Under the pieces are notes generated by a model. It searched no databases and had not been told where the DNA came from. It saw nothing but the letters and a program-made list of their open reading frames with translations. A stretch of DNA of 17,096 nt, taken from the NCBI GenBank assembly GCA_022511485.1, contig JAFLUJ010000167.1:1-17096 (forward strand), given 5' to 3'. Positions 6,212 through 13,446 of the stretch are shown piece by piece; within the stretch, counting starts at the first letter, position 1; each line of letters starts with the position of its first letter. The DNA comes from Oscillospiraceae bacterium. GTDB lineage: Bacteria > Bacillota > Clostridia > Oscillospirales > Ruminococcaceae. The translations under genes and the position numbers were made by a program.

Positions 6212-7660
6212 TTACACCCTTTCATCCCCCCTTTCCCCGCAGGCTATTTCAGAAACAACCGCCCGCGCTTCTTCCTCGGATTCGCCAAACCATTTCATTC
6301 TGTATTCCCAAGGTGCAAGGATACCATTCAGAACGTCCTGCCTGTCACGCTCCCTCTCCGAATTTTCATCAATAAACGGAGACTGATCGAATACTACGGA
6401 AATGCGGGAATCCGGGTCTATCTGCCTGTCAATGTATTTGCAGCCTATCTGCAAAATGGTTTTTACAAGCCTGTGCAGGAAGCCCTCAACATGAATAAAA
6501 TGCTTGTGAGCGTTCTGTATCATATCCTGCTTGTCCCCGATATATTGAGTAGCGGTAACAGCGTGCGAGGTGTTAAACTGATAATGCTTAGTGCCGAATC
6601 CCACCTTGAAGCTGATAAGATCAAGCTGAGCCTGAACAGCCGCAATATTTTCCTCGACCCTCAGCTCCGGATTATGCTCCTGAACAAGGGGCTTTCCTGT
6701 ACCATCATCAATGGTCTCGGAAATATAATAAAACAGCTGTTGATTGACCTCGTCAGGGGAGATCTTTTTCTCTCCGGAAAGCTCTGACATCAGGCTCTTG
6801 CTTAAAAAGACTTTTTTCTGACCAAGCCATATGTCGGAGTTAAAATTGTTGTAGGCAAGATCAGCGCCTTTCAGATTGTCAATGGCATTGTAGAATATGG
6901 AGCATCCCAAGCCGTTGCTTTCGGGAAAGGGATTTACTATAGCCGGTCTGCATATGGAGAACCATGGCTTTTCCGAGCCTGTTTTTATAATGGGAGGGAT
7001 ACCCTCCGGAAGCATATCCTCTTTCAGACTTCCCCCGAAACGGTCAGCATTGAATAAGTGATTTTCAATAACATATTCCCTGCCGTCAAGACGGTGAATT
7101 TCAAGGTATATTTTTTTGCTTCCATGCAAATAAAGCTCCGAGCAGAACGCCGCCTCCGTAATTATTCCGTTGTCGCAGCTCATGGGAATTATCATGTCCG
7201 CGTCAATGTAGTTCAGGTCGATCTTCGCCTCCGGGGAGGGAATTATCTTTCCCTTCCTGTCAACGGAAACATTTTTTAACCGGATAACTACCGCAGCCGT
7301 ACCGGACCACATCATGCGCTCCATAAGACCGTTAGCTTCCTCCCAGAAATTATTGCTGCCGAATACACCGCCGTTTTCAGTGTCCCCCATTAAAAAGTCT
7401 GCGCTGTATTTGTCATCAAGCTTTATGGAGGTCTTGTCGTTGATAAGTATGCTTGCCCAGTCCTCGCATATTTTTTTCGCCATCTTCATTGTGTACATAT
7501 CCTTTGTTTTGTAGCTTTCACCGTTTTCAAAGGATATGCGGTGAAAGGGCTCGTAAAAGCCTATCCACCATAGCCGCCATTCGTTGATTTTGTTATAATA
7601 ATCAGCGCTGAGACAGCAGCCAAATTTTTCTCCAAGATAATTGATTATCTCATTGTTCAT
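6212..7660 (-). CDS. Phage portal protein (SPP1 Gp6 / A118 type)
   Basis: This 482-residue portal subunit forms the ring through which DNA enters the capsid. The N-terminal INEWRLWWIGFYEPFHRI followed by MAKKICEDWASILINDKTSI is characteristic of the SPP1 Gp6-like/A118 portal family. A middle section ISEIIDDG-like (YYISETIDDGTGKPLVQEHNPELRVEENIAAVQAQLDLISFKVG) and the conserved GTKHYQFNTSHAVTATQYIGDKQDM and RLVKTILQIG follow. The end is acidic helical (WFGESEEEARAVVSEI). The start ATG 7660 overlaps the terminase stop by 11 bp, so the two are translationally coupled. The next gene is scaffold. The minor head (MuF/gp7-type) gene that often follows the portal is absent. Confidence 0.9.
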   Translation of the reverse strand: MNNEIINYLGEKFGCCLSADYYNKINEWRLWWIGFYEPFHRISFENGESYKTKDMYTMKMAKKICEDWASILINDKTSIKLDDKYSADFLMGDTENGGVFGSNNFWEEANGLMERMMWSGTAAVVIRLKNVSVDRKGKIIPSPEAKIDLNYIDADMIIPMSCDNGIITEAAFCSELYLHGSKKIYLEIHRLDGREYVIENHLFNADRFGGSLKEDMLPEGIPPIIKTGSEKPWFSICRPAIVNPFPESNGLGCSIFYNAIDNLKGADLAYNNFNSDIWLGQKKVFLSKSLMSELSGEKKISPDEVNQQLFYYISETIDDGTGKPLVQEHNPELRVEENIAAVQAQLDLISFKVGFGTKHYQFNTSHAVTATQYIGDKQDMIQNAHKHFIHVEGFLHRLVKTILQIGCKYIDRQIDPDSRISVVFDQSPFIDENSERERDRQDVLNGILAPWEYRMKWFGESEEEARAVVSEIACGERGDERV

Positions 7661-9059
7661 TTTTTACCTTCCCTTCTGCAAGAATAATTTTGATGAATTT
7701 GCTGAAGCTGTATTCCAGCGCGTCAGCAGTGTCAATGTCACAAGTCCCGTCATCAAGACGGACATCCCTGTCAGTAATTTTAGGATCCCAGATCTGCTCG
7801 GACAGACTGCCTATAACTCCGGTACACTCTCTTAGTACGGAAAACCTATCCTGCGCCATAAGAGACGTAAGAGCAGCTATCCGCTCATTACAGGGAGCCT
7901 TTCTGCAATCCATAATTTTTACCCCCAGCCGGGCATTGGTGCAGGCATATCTGAGACCGTTTATCACTGCCTGATTTTCATTGTCCGCCCAGACGTATTT
8001 TATTAGGTGAGAACTGAATCTCCCATATAATTTTTTTACAAAGGAGATAAATTCATCGCTGATCTGCTGAGGATCAACCTCTCCCTTTTCGCCCCGGATC
8101 TTGTGCTCTCCCACTACCGCAAGAGACTTGAAACCGTCAAGAAAAGCCGTCGCCACAAATACCGTCTTGGACTTGTTTCCGCCGAAATCTATCCCGATAT
8201 TTATGGAGGTTATCTTCTCCGCATCCACACTGTCAGTTATGTACCGTTCGGGGTCGTCAGCAAATCCACGGAAAATAATTCCGTCCGCTGCAATACGGAT
8301 ACCGAGAATATCCCGCTTGTACCATACCGAAGAGGTGTCATATTGGGAACGTATCTCCTCCCGCCGCTGTTCCGGAATATTGATGTTGTCATCAATAGTG
8401 AAATGCCCGTAATTATATCCGCCGATAAATTTCCCGTTTATGCTGTCGTTCCTGTATCTGTCAATGTATTCGGTGTATATTTTAGCCTTGGGATTGTCAG
8501 GGTTCAGATCCCAGAAGATCTTTCTTTTATCCGCTGCAATAGTACGGTTGAACGCTTCTTTTATAAAGCTGTCCGCATGAAGATTTATTTCGGTAGCTAT
8601 CCACATTCCGTATGAATTACCGCGAATGGATTTGAAGCTGCTTTCAAGCATACCCCCGGAAAAAATAACGATACGGGTCTTAAAATTTGTGGAAGCACCG
8701 TTTATTATAAGAGCTTCATTGCCCTTGTATTTTCCCCAGCGGCATTGATTTTTGAAATAATGCTCAATACCGAAGCCGTTGCAGTCTCCTATAATAAGCT
8801 TTGCATTTCCGAGAGTGGATGCAGTTGCAAGATGAAGCTTATCATTTGTATTTTGGAGCTCCTTGCAGAATGCGAAAATATTATCCACAGTTTTTCCCGC
8901 ACGGACAGCTCCCTCTGCAACATTTACAGTGCAGTCCCGGCAGCGGCGGATGTAATCCAGATGCTTTTCTCCGAAATTATATGGTATGGACTTCTCCGCC
9001 CTGACCGAGCGCATAGCCGCCGACAGAGTTTTGATCGCCGAGTTTTGAATCAAATTCAT
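7650..9059 (-). CDS. Phage terminase large subunit
   Basis: This 469-residue DNA packaging motor has an N-terminal ATPase and a C-terminal nuclease. Walker A is AEGAVRAGKT (48-57). The Walker B strand with catalytic Glu is GMWIATE (E157). The coupling motif FWDLNP lies at 182-187. The nuclease acidic residues are D291 in GIDFGG, D359 in WADN and D446 in DTADALEYS, so the motor looks intact. It starts at ATG 9059 with GGAGGGG upstream and an ATGA overlap with the preceding small gene's stop. Length is normal for the family. It acts on the portal vertex with the probable small subunit encoded just upstream. No frameshift or missing catalytic residue was seen. Confidence 0.92.
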   Translation of the reverse strand: MNLIQNSAIKTLSAAMRSVRAEKSIPYNFGEKHLDYIRRCRDCTVNVAEGAVRAGKTVDNIFAFCKELQNTNDKLHLATASTLGNAKLIIGDCNGFGIEHYFKNQCRWGKYKGNEALIINGASTNFKTRIVIFSGGMLESSFKSIRGNSYGMWIATEINLHADSFIKEAFNRTIAADKRKIFWDLNPDNPKAKIYTEYIDRYRNDSINGKFIGGYNYGHFTIDDNINIPEQRREEIRSQYDTSSVWYKRDILGIRIAADGIIFRGFADDPERYITDSVDAEKITSINIGIDFGGNKSKTVFVATAFLDGFKSLAVVGEHKIRGEKGEVDPQQISDEFISFVKKLYGRFSSHLIKYVWADNENQAVINGLRYACTNARLGVKIMDCRKAPCNERIAALTSLMAQDRFSVLRECTGVIGSLSEQIWDPKITDRDVRLDDGTCDIDTADALEYSFSKFIKIILAEGKVKNEQ

Positions 9060-9406
9060 TCTTCCCCTCCGTTATATTCTTCCTCTGCCAGCTCGTCAAT
9101 AGCCGACTCCAGCTTTTCATACAGATCGGGATACTGTCTCGCCAGACCCTCGAACACCTTATCCTTGACAGACTCAAAGCCCACCTCCGAAAGCTTTTTA
9201 TTTTTGATGTCCATAGTGCGCTTATAAACCGCAATACGGATTAGATCGGAAGCCTGCTTCATAAGCTTCATGGGATCGACATCTTCAAGGTCTTCATCGG
9301 AAAGCCGCTGAATACTTGACAGCATAATATCGGACAGAGTGCGTATTATTTCCTCAGTAGTATCCGGCTCAGGGATATTTTCTTTTTGTTTTACTTTTCT
9401 TGCCAT
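9056..9406 (-). CDS. Probable phage terminase small subunit
   Basis: This 116-residue, strongly charged helical protein lies immediately upstream of, and overlaps by 4 bp, the large terminase. That is the classic place of the small subunit that recognises pac/cos DNA. It begins MARKVKQKENIPEPDTTEE, has helices TEEIIRTLSDIMLSSIQRLS and DPMKLMKQASDLIRIAVYKRT, and an acidic end (AIDELAEEEYNGGEE). I do not see a clear helix-turn-helix in the first residues. The role is mainly inferred from position and size. The nearby upstream AAAGGAGG (about 9421-9428) is rather distant; a nearer GGTGA may serve. Confidence 0.6.
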   Translation of the reverse strand: MARKVKQKENIPEPDTTEEIIRTLSDIMLSSIQRLSDEDLEDVDPMKLMKQASDLIRIAVYKRTMDIKNKKLSEVGFESVKDKVFEGLARQYPDLYEKLESAIDELAEEEYNGGEE

Positions 9407-9475
9407 GATTTAAATCACCGCCTCCTTTCCTTATTTTGATCGTAGTGACTATATTCCCACAGGGGGACATCACAT

Positions 9476-9763
9476 TTATCCTCCCTTGCTAAGATCCATT
9501 AAAATTTTCAGCATATCGTCAAGCTTTTTTTCCGTCTTGGTCTGCTCCCGAAAAAAATCGTCCTTAGTCAGGTAATTGTCCTTTATCCTTCGTATGTCGT
9601 CTGTATTTTTTTCGATGTCCCGAAGGGTGGATTCAAATTCCTTTGCAGAAACTTTATTATCCAGCTCTTTGAATGTCCGCACCAGAAAAAAACCTATCAC
9701 GCCTATAAGCAGAGTGAGGACGCCTGAATATACCGATAAAATTGCTGCTGCATCTGTTGCCAT
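9476..9763 (-). CDS. Small membrane-anchored coiled-coil phage protein
   Basis: This 95-residue protein has one N-terminal membrane segment (residues about 8-29, SVYSGVLTLLIGVIGFFLV). A charged coiled-coil tail follows (KELDNKVSAKEFESTLRDIEKNTDDIRRIKDN... to KTEKKLDDMLKILMDL). It is the first gene of the late operon, upstream of the terminase pair. The layout resembles reversed XhlA-type phage proteins or small exclusion/lysis accessory proteins, but I cannot assign a family. Its start is unusual: GGAGGT (9795-9800) is separated from ATG 9763 by a perfect 20-nt hairpin and 11 further nt. No closer in-frame start explains this. Confidence 0.6.
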   Translation of the reverse strand: MATDAAAILSVYSGVLTLLIGVIGFFLVRTFKELDNKVSAKEFESTLRDIEKNTDDIRRIKDNYLTKDDFFREQTKTEKKLDDMLKILMDLSKGG

Positions 9764-9774
9764 AAATGTTATCC

Positions 9775-9794
9775 ATGCTTCCCCGTGGAAGCAT
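9775..9794 (-). promoter_or_regulatory. Hairpin between ribosome site and start codon
   Basis: ATGCTTCC and GGAAGCAT pair perfectly (8 bp, 4-nt loop) immediately after the strong GGAGGT (9795-9800). When folded, the distance from the ribosome site to ATG 9763 falls from 31 to about 11 nt, so the hairpin could set or gate initiation. Confidence 0.55.
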
Positions 9795-9851
9795 ACCTCC
9801 TTTCTTTTATTTTTATCAAGACCGGGAACAAGTTCTGAACCCTATGATCTT

Positions 9852-9880
9852 ATTATAAAACATTTGTTCTATCATTTCCA
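9852..9880 (-). promoter_or_regulatory. Possible promoter of phage structural operon
   Basis: A perfect -10 TATAAT (minus strand, 9857-9852) has a 17-bp spacer to TGGAAA (9880-9875), a 4/6 match to the -35 consensus. It lies about 90 nt upstream of the first late gene. The 315-bp gene-free stretch 9764-10078 also holds the divergent exporter promoter and the hairpin at 9775-9794. I saw no att-like or integrase site in it. Confidence 0.45.
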
Positions 9881-10008
9881 CTTACATATGAAAAGAATTT
9901 TTGATAACCGTCAAAGCCTTTTCAGAATTAGGTTTGCGGGTTTTTGAACATATTAATATTTTATGAACGACAGTGCAAATCATAGTTTTACGGGGACTTC
10001 CACGCCGC

Positions 10009-10037
10009 TTGACTTTATTGGCAAAAAATGATATAAT
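10009..10037 (+). promoter_or_regulatory. Sigma-A promoter of ABC exporter operon
   Basis: TTGACT (10009-10014) and TATAAT (10032-10037) are 17 bp apart, with TG at 10029-10030. The first gene's ribosome site AAAGGAGG follows at 10063-10070, which leaves a short leader with no room for an attenuator. Confidence 0.8.
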
Positions 10038-10078
10038 TTAAATATTGAAAACAAAAAACTCCAAAGGAGGAAATTCCC

Positions 10079-11809
10079 TTGAAGCTGATAAAATATATAA
10101 AGCCGTATATTATTTTCGCGTTTCTTGCTCCCCTTTCAATGGCGGGAGAAGTAATGATCGACCTCCTTCAGCCGAAGCTCATGTCAACCATAGTTGACGA
10201 CGGAGTTCTCGGCAGCAATATGGATCTTATTATAAAGACGGGTATCACAATGCTGATACTTATAATATTCGGAGGTATCTGCGGAGTGGCTTCCTCGGCT
10301 TTTGCGGGATGTGCGTCTCAGGGATTTTCAAGAGACCTGCGTAATGACGTCTACAAAAAAGTAATGTCCCTGTCCTTTCAGCAAACGGATAAATTCACTA
10401 CAGGATCACTGGTCACACGTCTTACCGCAGATATTTCAGCAGTCCAGCAGCTTGTGGATTTCTCCCTGAGAATGTTCGTAAGAAATATAATCATGTTTGC
10501 CGGAGGCATCGTTATGATGCTGTCCCTGAACGTCAGCTTTGGAAAAATTATCGCCGTTGCCCTGCCGGTGCAGGTGGTGATCGTCCTGCTTATTATACGG
10601 AAAGCAAATCCCCTTTACACAATTGTCGCAGGAAAGCTTGACACGGTAAACAGCGTCATGCAGGAAAACGTCACCGGCGCAAGAGTGGTAAAAGCCTACG
10701 TCCGGGAGGACTACGAAGCCGGACGCTTCAACGATGCAAACGTCAGCCTCATGGAATCCAACCTGAAAGTTCAGAAGCTTGTGGCAATTTTACAGCCGCT
10801 GCTTATGGTGGTCATGAACGTCTCTGTTATCGTCGTTATATGGATAGGCGGCTTACAGGTACAGGCGCAGGAAATGCAGGTGGGACAAGTCATGGCAGCC
10901 ATTACATATCTGACCCAGATACTTCATGGAATAATGATGCTTTCGATGATGTTCCAGACCGTTTCAAGAGCCTCCGCTTCTGCAAAGAGGATCAACGAAG
11001 TCCTCGAAACCGAACCCGTCATCACCGACGGAAAAGGAGACCACACCCTCGGCGAAAAGGGTACCGTCTCCCTTAGAAATGTAAGCTTTTCCTATGCGGA
11101 TGCAAGCGGCAGACCTGTGCTGACTGAGATCAGCCTTGACATAAAGGCAGGAGAAAATATCGCCATTTTAGGAGCTACCGGTTCGGGAAAATCCTCACTG
11201 GTAAATCTTATCCCCCGTTTTTACGATCCCACTCAGGGGGAGGTATTGGTGGACGGCGTAAATGTCAGGAACTTTACGCTTAACGACCTGCGAAGCCGTA
11301 TAGGTATCGTTCTCCAGAAAAGCGAGCTGTTTTCCGGAACAGTAGCGGACAATATAAAATGGGGAGACTTTGAAGCGTCCGACGAGGCTGTCCGAAAAGC
11401 AGCGGACATCGCACAGGCAAGTGAGTTTGTTTTAACAATGCCCGATGGATTTGACAATCCCATCGCAGAAAAGGGAGCGTCCCTTTCCGGCGGTCAGAAG
11501 CAGAGACTTTCCGTTTCAAGAGCCGTATTAAAACAGCCGGAGATACTTATTTTTGACGATTCCACATCTGCCCTTGACCTTGGCACAGAAGCAAAGCTGA
11601 GACAGGGACTGCGGAAAAGTCTGAAAGGTACTACCGTTATTACGATTGCTCAGAGAATTGCCAGCGTAAAGGACTGCGACAGGATAGCCGTCCTTGACCA
11701 CGGCAGACTGGTGGGATGCGACACCCACGATAATCTGATGAAAACCTGCGAGGTCTATAAGGACATTTACAGTTCCCAGCAGGGAGCGGGTTCTGTGGTA
11801 AATGGTTAA
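10079..11809 (+). CDS. ABC exporter half, degenerate-site subunit (TM287/BmrC-like)
   Basis: This 576-residue fused membrane-ATPase subunit has an N-terminal six-helix exporter domain (about 1-300) and a nucleotide-binding domain (about 328-576). The start is TTG, 8 nt after AAAGGAGG. Walker A is GATGSGKSS (365-373), Q-loop Q413 and signature LSGGQ (469-473). Walker B ends in Asp-Asp (D493-D494), so the catalytic Glu is Asp. The switch His is Gln (Q525 in ITIAQR). These two changes mark the degenerate-site half of heterodimeric exporters such as TM287/288 and BmrCD. The partner is encoded at 13447, separated by four small genes, whereas such pairs are normally adjacent. The substrate is unknown; drugs, lipids or peptides are possible. 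Confidence 0.92.
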   Translation: MKLIKYIKPYIIFAFLAPLSMAGEVMIDLLQPKLMSTIVDDGVLGSNMDLIIKTGITMLILIIFGGICGVASSAFAGCASQGFSRDLRNDVYKKVMSLSFQQTDKFTTGSLVTRLTADISAVQQLVDFSLRMFVRNIIMFAGGIVMMLSLNVSFGKIIAVALPVQVVIVLLIIRKANPLYTIVAGKLDTVNSVMQENVTGARVVKAYVREDYEAGRFNDANVSLMESNLKVQKLVAILQPLLMVVMNVSVIVVIWIGGLQVQAQEMQVGQVMAAITYLTQILHGIMMLSMMFQTVSRASASAKRINEVLETEPVITDGKGDHTLGEKGTVSLRNVSFSYADASGRPVLTEISLDIKAGENIAILGATGSGKSSLVNLIPRFYDPTQGEVLVDGVNVRNFTLNDLRSRIGIVLQKSELFSGTVADNIKWGDFEASDEAVRKAADIAQASEFVLTMPDGFDNPIAEKGASLSGGQKQRLSVSRAVLKQPEILIFDDSTSALDLGTEAKLRQGLRKSLKGTTVITIAQRIASVKDCDRIAVLDHGRLVGCDTHDNLMKTCEVYKDIYSSQQGAGSVVNG

Positions 11810-11835
11810 AAATAGGATCTCAAAGGAGTGATCGG

Positions 11836-12291
11836 ATGGCGTATATTTATCTGTTCTGTTCATCGCTGCTGATGTACTTTATCAGCGGTGCGGCGAATTC
11901 CGCCCGGGGCGAACAGGAAGGCGCGGCATTTATTTTTCTTTTAATTCTCACGACCGTTATTGCAGTTATACGCACAGCTAATACAATATCCGAAAGGCTG
12001 TATAAAAAGTACAGCGGTGAAAGTAAAAAGCTGACCGTCATCGACCTTTTGGTTTTTGACGGAGCAATGTATATCCTTTACGGTCTGGCAGCGGGATTTT
12101 CCCATAGATTCAATGATTTAAGTATGTGGCTTCTGATGATCTTTGCAGGATGTCCGACGCTGATAATAACATCACTTGTTATCGTCGGGAGATTTAAAAG
12201 AGCATTTGAATTAAGAAGCAATAAATTTGTGGAGGTAGAAAATGAAAAAAGCATTACTGGTAATAGATATGCAGAAGATCTGCATCGGTAA
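11836..12291 (+). CDS. Small multi-pass membrane protein, unknown
   Basis: This 151-residue protein has about four hydrophobic helices (residues roughly 3-17, 30-50, 67-87, 97-120), with a charged loop SERLYKKYSGESKK and a basic C-terminal tail. I do not recognise a family. AAAGGAG (11822-11828) lies 7 nt before ATG 11836. It starts 26 bp after the exporter half and is probably co-transcribed. Its last ~16 codons overlap the next gene by 50 bp, and the tail NEKSITGNRYAEDLHR is simply the start of that gene read in another frame. The original C-terminus may therefore have been replaced when the downstream genes arrived. Confidence 0.7.
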   Translation: MAYIYLFCSSLLMYFISGAANSARGEQEGAAFIFLLILTTVIAVIRTANTISERLYKKYSGESKKLTVIDLLVFDGAMYILYGLAAGFSHRFNDLSMWLLMIFAGCPTLIITSLVIVGRFKRAFELRSNKFVEVENEKSITGNRYAEDLHR

Positions 12292-12742
12292 AGATCACGC
12301 AGATTATTTTAAATATGATGACGGTCTTTTGGATGCAGTTAATCAGGTGATTGATAACAGTCAGGACAAAATAATTATTTATATCAGGAACGTGATGAAA
12401 AATAATATAATTAATAAATTTGCACCGTTTCATGCCTATGAGGGCAGCAGGGAAGCTGAATTAGCAGAGGGTCTGCATATTGTCTCGGAAAATGTTTTTG
12501 ATAAATTTGTCGGGGACGCTTTTTCAAATAAAAAGCTTGATGAATTTTTAAAGTCACATGAAGTAGATGAAATTGAAGTCATCGGAGTTGACGGCGGAGC
12601 TTGTGTTGCTATGACTGCTCTTGGCGCACTGAAAAATGGATACAGGGTTACTGTAAATACAAAAGCAATAGGAACAATGTTTGAAAAGAAAAAAGCTTCT
12701 TATTTTGAAAAAATAAAAAAGCTTGGTGCAGACTTCATATAA
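12242..12742 (+). CDS. Isochorismatase-like cysteine hydrolase
   Basis: This 166-residue enzyme of the isochorismatase/nicotinamidase superfamily has an alpha/beta fold with a Cys nucleophile. The triad residues are visible as D9 in LLVIDMQ, K88 in VFDKFVGDAF and C121 in VDGGACVAMTALGAL, at normal spacing. The residues before the Cys (VIGVDGGA) fit the usual cis-peptide turn. It is on the short side but complete. Substrate specificity cannot be read from sequence. GGAGGT (12231-12236) inside the previous gene precedes ATG 12242. The gene is clearly A/T richer than the exporter genes, which suggests separate origin. Confidence 0.8.
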   Translation: MKKALLVIDMQKICIGKDHADYFKYDDGLLDAVNQVIDNSQDKIIIYIRNVMKNNIINKFAPFHAYEGSREAELAEGLHIVSENVFDKFVGDAFSNKKLDEFLKSHEVDEIEVIGVDGGACVAMTALGALKNGYRVTVNTKAIGTMFEKKKASYFEKIKKLGADFI

Positions 12743-12768
12743 ATTTTACAAGGCGGGCGAGTCCGTAA

Positions 12769-13077
12769 ATGAATAAATTTGAATATATAAAATGTTTTTG
12801 GAATGATACAGACGATGAAACTCCGGTTCTACTTTTTTATGAAGTTGATCCTGAAAATGAAAGATACGCAAGAAGGATGACGGAAGTATTTCCGGACAGG
12901 TCAGTGCGCAGGGCTATTCTTGAAGAAGGATTTGATTTTGTCACGGAAGCGCCTGTTCCCACTGTTGATGAAATTAATAAGGGATCTGAATTTTATGCAA
13001 TTATCATTTCGCGGGAAGAATTTGATAGTGTATATGATGCAGAAAAATATTTGGGAGAAATTACTTTTCCTAAATAA
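12769..13077 (+). CDS. DUF6881-like small protein
   Basis: This 102-residue acidic soluble protein starts MNKFEYIKCFWNDTDDETPVLLFYEVD and has the R..E.FPDR....R segment (RRMTEVFPDRSVRRA). It ends with VPTVDEIN and EFYAIIISREEFDSVYD. That order (W/N-D..P...Y.E.D, then basic stretch, then P...EIN, then ISREEF) is what I recall for DUF6881. No function is established; small proteins of this kind are sometimes found as toxin-immunity candidates. The ribosome site is weak (GGCGGGCGAG). It follows the hydrolase by 26 bp. Confidence 0.6.
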   Translation: MNKFEYIKCFWNDTDDETPVLLFYEVDPENERYARRMTEVFPDRSVRRAILEEGFDFVTEAPVPTVDEINKGSEFYAIIISREEFDSVYDAEKYLGEITFPK

Positions 13078-13149
13078 TTAAATAAATTCTGATTAGAATT
13101 ATATAAAATGCATTTGTAATTATTAAAACGGTATCAGGAGTAGGATCTT

Positions 13150-13425
13150 ATGATAAACCAGCAGCATATTGAAGCCCTTAGTCCGCAGTTAAAACTGATA
13201 TTAAATGACGAATTAAAAAGCGGAAATATAATACGCGAAACTTATCAGGGAGGATTTTCAAATGCGCCTGAGGATCATATATTTGTTTTTCTGGAACATC
13301 CTTTTAAATCTGCGATCAGAGAAAATATATCCGGTATTGTTTACCGTGAAATAAATGACCCGCATTATTGGAAGGCTGAATATGATGACGAGGAAAATCA
13401 TCAGACGTTAGCTTGCAGCTACTAA
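13150..13425 (+). CDS. Small conserved protein with NDPHYWKAEY motif
   Basis: This 91-residue soluble protein has an N-terminal helix (LSPQLKLILNDELKSGNIIRE), a central IFVFLEHPF strand and the striking late motif GIVYREINDPHYWKAEYDDE, ending in LAC. I recognise the NDPHYWKAEY signature from small hypothetical proteins in many bacteria, without known function. AGGAG (13136-13140) precedes ATG 13150. A/T-rich composition groups it with the two genes before it. The 72-bp gap upstream contains a weak TATAAA but no convincing -35, so it is probably transcribed from upstream. Confidence 0.6.
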   Translation: MINQQHIEALSPQLKLILNDELKSGNIIRETYQGGFSNAPEDHIFVFLEHPFKSAIRENISGIVYREINDPHYWKAEYDDEENHQTLACSY

Positions 13426-13446
13426 ATTACGAAAGGGGAAAAAATT

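Noticed and set aside
6203..6787. Long plus-strand ORF opposite the portal gene
   Set aside because: It is antisense to a well-recognised portal protein, with no ribosome site or family resemblance. The same applies to plus-strand ORFs opposite the terminase, scaffold and small terminase.
9983..10010. TAGTTTTAC followed by CGCCGCTT, resembling the region after the PH-SHOCT stop codons (1027, 1711), considered as a phage attachment repeat
   Set aside because: The shared blocks are 8-9 bp with different spacing and no longer identity, so chance is the better explanation.
11813..13148. Direct repeat TAGGATCT at 11813-11820 and 13141-13148, as possible borders of the inserted genes
   Set aside because: Eight bases could easily recur by chance near ribosome sites, and the repeats do not match the composition borders.
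13078..13149. Possible internal promoter with TATAAA at 13102-13107
   Set aside because: The sequence 17 bp upstream is TAAATA, not a usable -35, and there is no extended -10.
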